Positions 6,595-7,136 of a stretch of 7,136 nt of DNA are shown here, piece by piece. Source of the stretch: Methanoculleus sp. (GTDB taxonomy: Archaea > Halobacteriota > Methanomicrobia > Methanomicrobiales > Methanoculleaceae); contig JAQVVW010000067.1 of NCBI GenBank assembly GCA_028698765.1, forward strand, positions 1 through 7,136, in the 5' to 3' direction. The notes beneath the pieces were generated by a model, which was not told where the DNA came from, did no database searches, and saw only the letters and a list, made by a program, of their open reading frames with translations. Position numbers and translations under genes: made by a program. How positions within the stretch are numbered: position 1 is the stretch's first letter; every line of letters begins with the position of its first letter.

Positions 6595-7136
6595 TCAGAA
6601 TCCTGATTCCGCTTTGTCGATCGCGGCGTCGATCTGTGCCTGCAGCACTGCAGGCAGACCGCTGATCTTCACATCCAGAAACCCACGTATAATGGTTGCG
6701 GTGGCTTCCTCCTCGGAGAGCCCCCGGGCCATGAGGTACTCGATCTCGTGGCGGGCGATCTTTCCGACCGCGGCCTCGTGGGAGAGCTCGGTGCCGGTCA
6801 GGGTTCCTTCGATCTCGGGGATGGCGTGGATGATGCCGTCTTTCAAGATCAGGCCCTTGCACTCGATATGGCCGCGGGTGTTGTCCTTCTCGCCGAGGAT
6901 GTGGCCGCGGGAGATGATGGTGCCGCCGGTGGTGATCGCCCGGGTGATCAGTTCGGTGCTCGTGTTCTCGGCGCCGAGGATGGTGCGGGAGCCGAGATCG
7001 AGGGTCGATCCCGGAGTCGCGACGACGATGCTCGAGAATCGGGCGACGGCGTTCTTCCCGATCAGGCGGGCGGTCGGGTACATGTTGACCTGCCTGACCG
7101 GCTGCATGCAGACGTAGTTCGAGAGGAAGGTACCGT
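6595..7136 (-). CDS. SufB/SufD-family Fe-S cluster assembly protein, partial (N-terminus outside window)
   Basis: The last 179 codons are present; the start is beyond base 7136. The family forms the scaffold that works with the SufC ATPase to assemble Fe-S clusters in the cytoplasm. The core beta-helix motifs are clear: QPVRQVNMYPTARL (7104-7063), RGHIEC (6874-6859), ELSHEAAVGKI (6789-6757) and YLMARGLSEEEA (6738-6703), then a GFLD end. Comparison from memory places a Cys (6861-6859) at the SufB Cys405 position, a Glu (6777-6775) at SufB Glu434, and a His (6780-6778) at SufD His360. Having both sets fits the ancestral-type single SufBD (SmsB) described in methanogens, which usually sits beside one SufC-type ATPase, probably just upstream here. 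Because the N-terminal half is missing, I leave the symbol blank. It is followed by pcm after 13 bases and may head the same transcript. Confidence 0.93.
   Translation of the reverse strand, partial: GTFLSNYVCMQPVRQVNMYPTARLIGKNAVARFSSIVVATPGSTLDLGSRTILGAENTSTELITRAITTGGTIISRGHILGEKDNTRGHIECKGLILKDGIIHAIPEIEGTLTGTELSHEAAVGKIARHEIEYLMARGLSEEEATATIIRGFLDVKISGLPAVLQAQIDAAIDKAESGF

Noticed and set aside
1..7136. CRISPR array, tRNA/rRNA, insertion sequence, prophage or defence genes
   Set aside because: No direct repeat array, structured RNA gene, transposase motif or terminal inverted repeat is visible; base composition is even and every long segment is explained by housekeeping or biosynthetic genes.

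Overview
The window is a compact, GC-rich (roughly 60% or more by eye), single-strand stretch of an archaeal chromosome. All eight genes read on the minus strand, from high to low coordinates. Ribosome-binding sites of the GGTGAT/GGAGG type, several ATGA or stop/start overlaps, an archaeal GlmM-GlmU-GlmS set and a SufB/SufD-type protein point to a methanogenic euryarchaeon. The general look (Methanomicrobiales, perhaps Methanoculleus or a relative) is recalled knowledge and inference, not proven here.

Two blocks can be seen. The upstream block (7136 down to 4703) holds the C-terminal part of a SufB/SufD-family Fe-S assembly scaffold, a protein-L-isoaspartate O-methyltransferase (pcm), a cyclase/kynurenine-formamidase-family metal hydrolase, and a small Cys-rich protein that resembles the DUF364 family. 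The last three are tied by ATGA overlaps, so they are probably translationally coupled.

A 36-base AT-rich spacer (4667-4702), with a run of seven T in the transcribed sense and a weak hairpin, separates this from the downstream block (4666 down to 1). That block is a UDP-N-acetylglucosamine operon: phosphoglucosamine mutase (glmM), two tandem bifunctional sugar-1-phosphate nucleotidylyltransferase/left-handed-beta-helix genes, and glmS, which runs off the window at base 1. Gaps between these four genes are 0 to 4 bases. Together they would convert fructose-6-phosphate and glutamine to glucosamine-6-phosphate (GlmS), then to glucosamine-1-phosphate (GlmM), then by acetylation and uridylylation to UDP-GlcNAc (GlmU), a precursor for surface glycans and protein glycosylation.

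The points most worth a second look are the divergence of the tandem GlmU-like pair (the second copy lacks the acetyltransferase catalytic histidine and has an RmlA-like GDN metal motif), the in-frame TAG|ATG junction joining that second copy to glmS, and the SufB/SufD-type protein, which appears to keep catalytic residues of both SufB and SufD. I see no mobile element, CRISPR array, RNA gene or clearly new system. No stretch over 300 bases lacks a gene.
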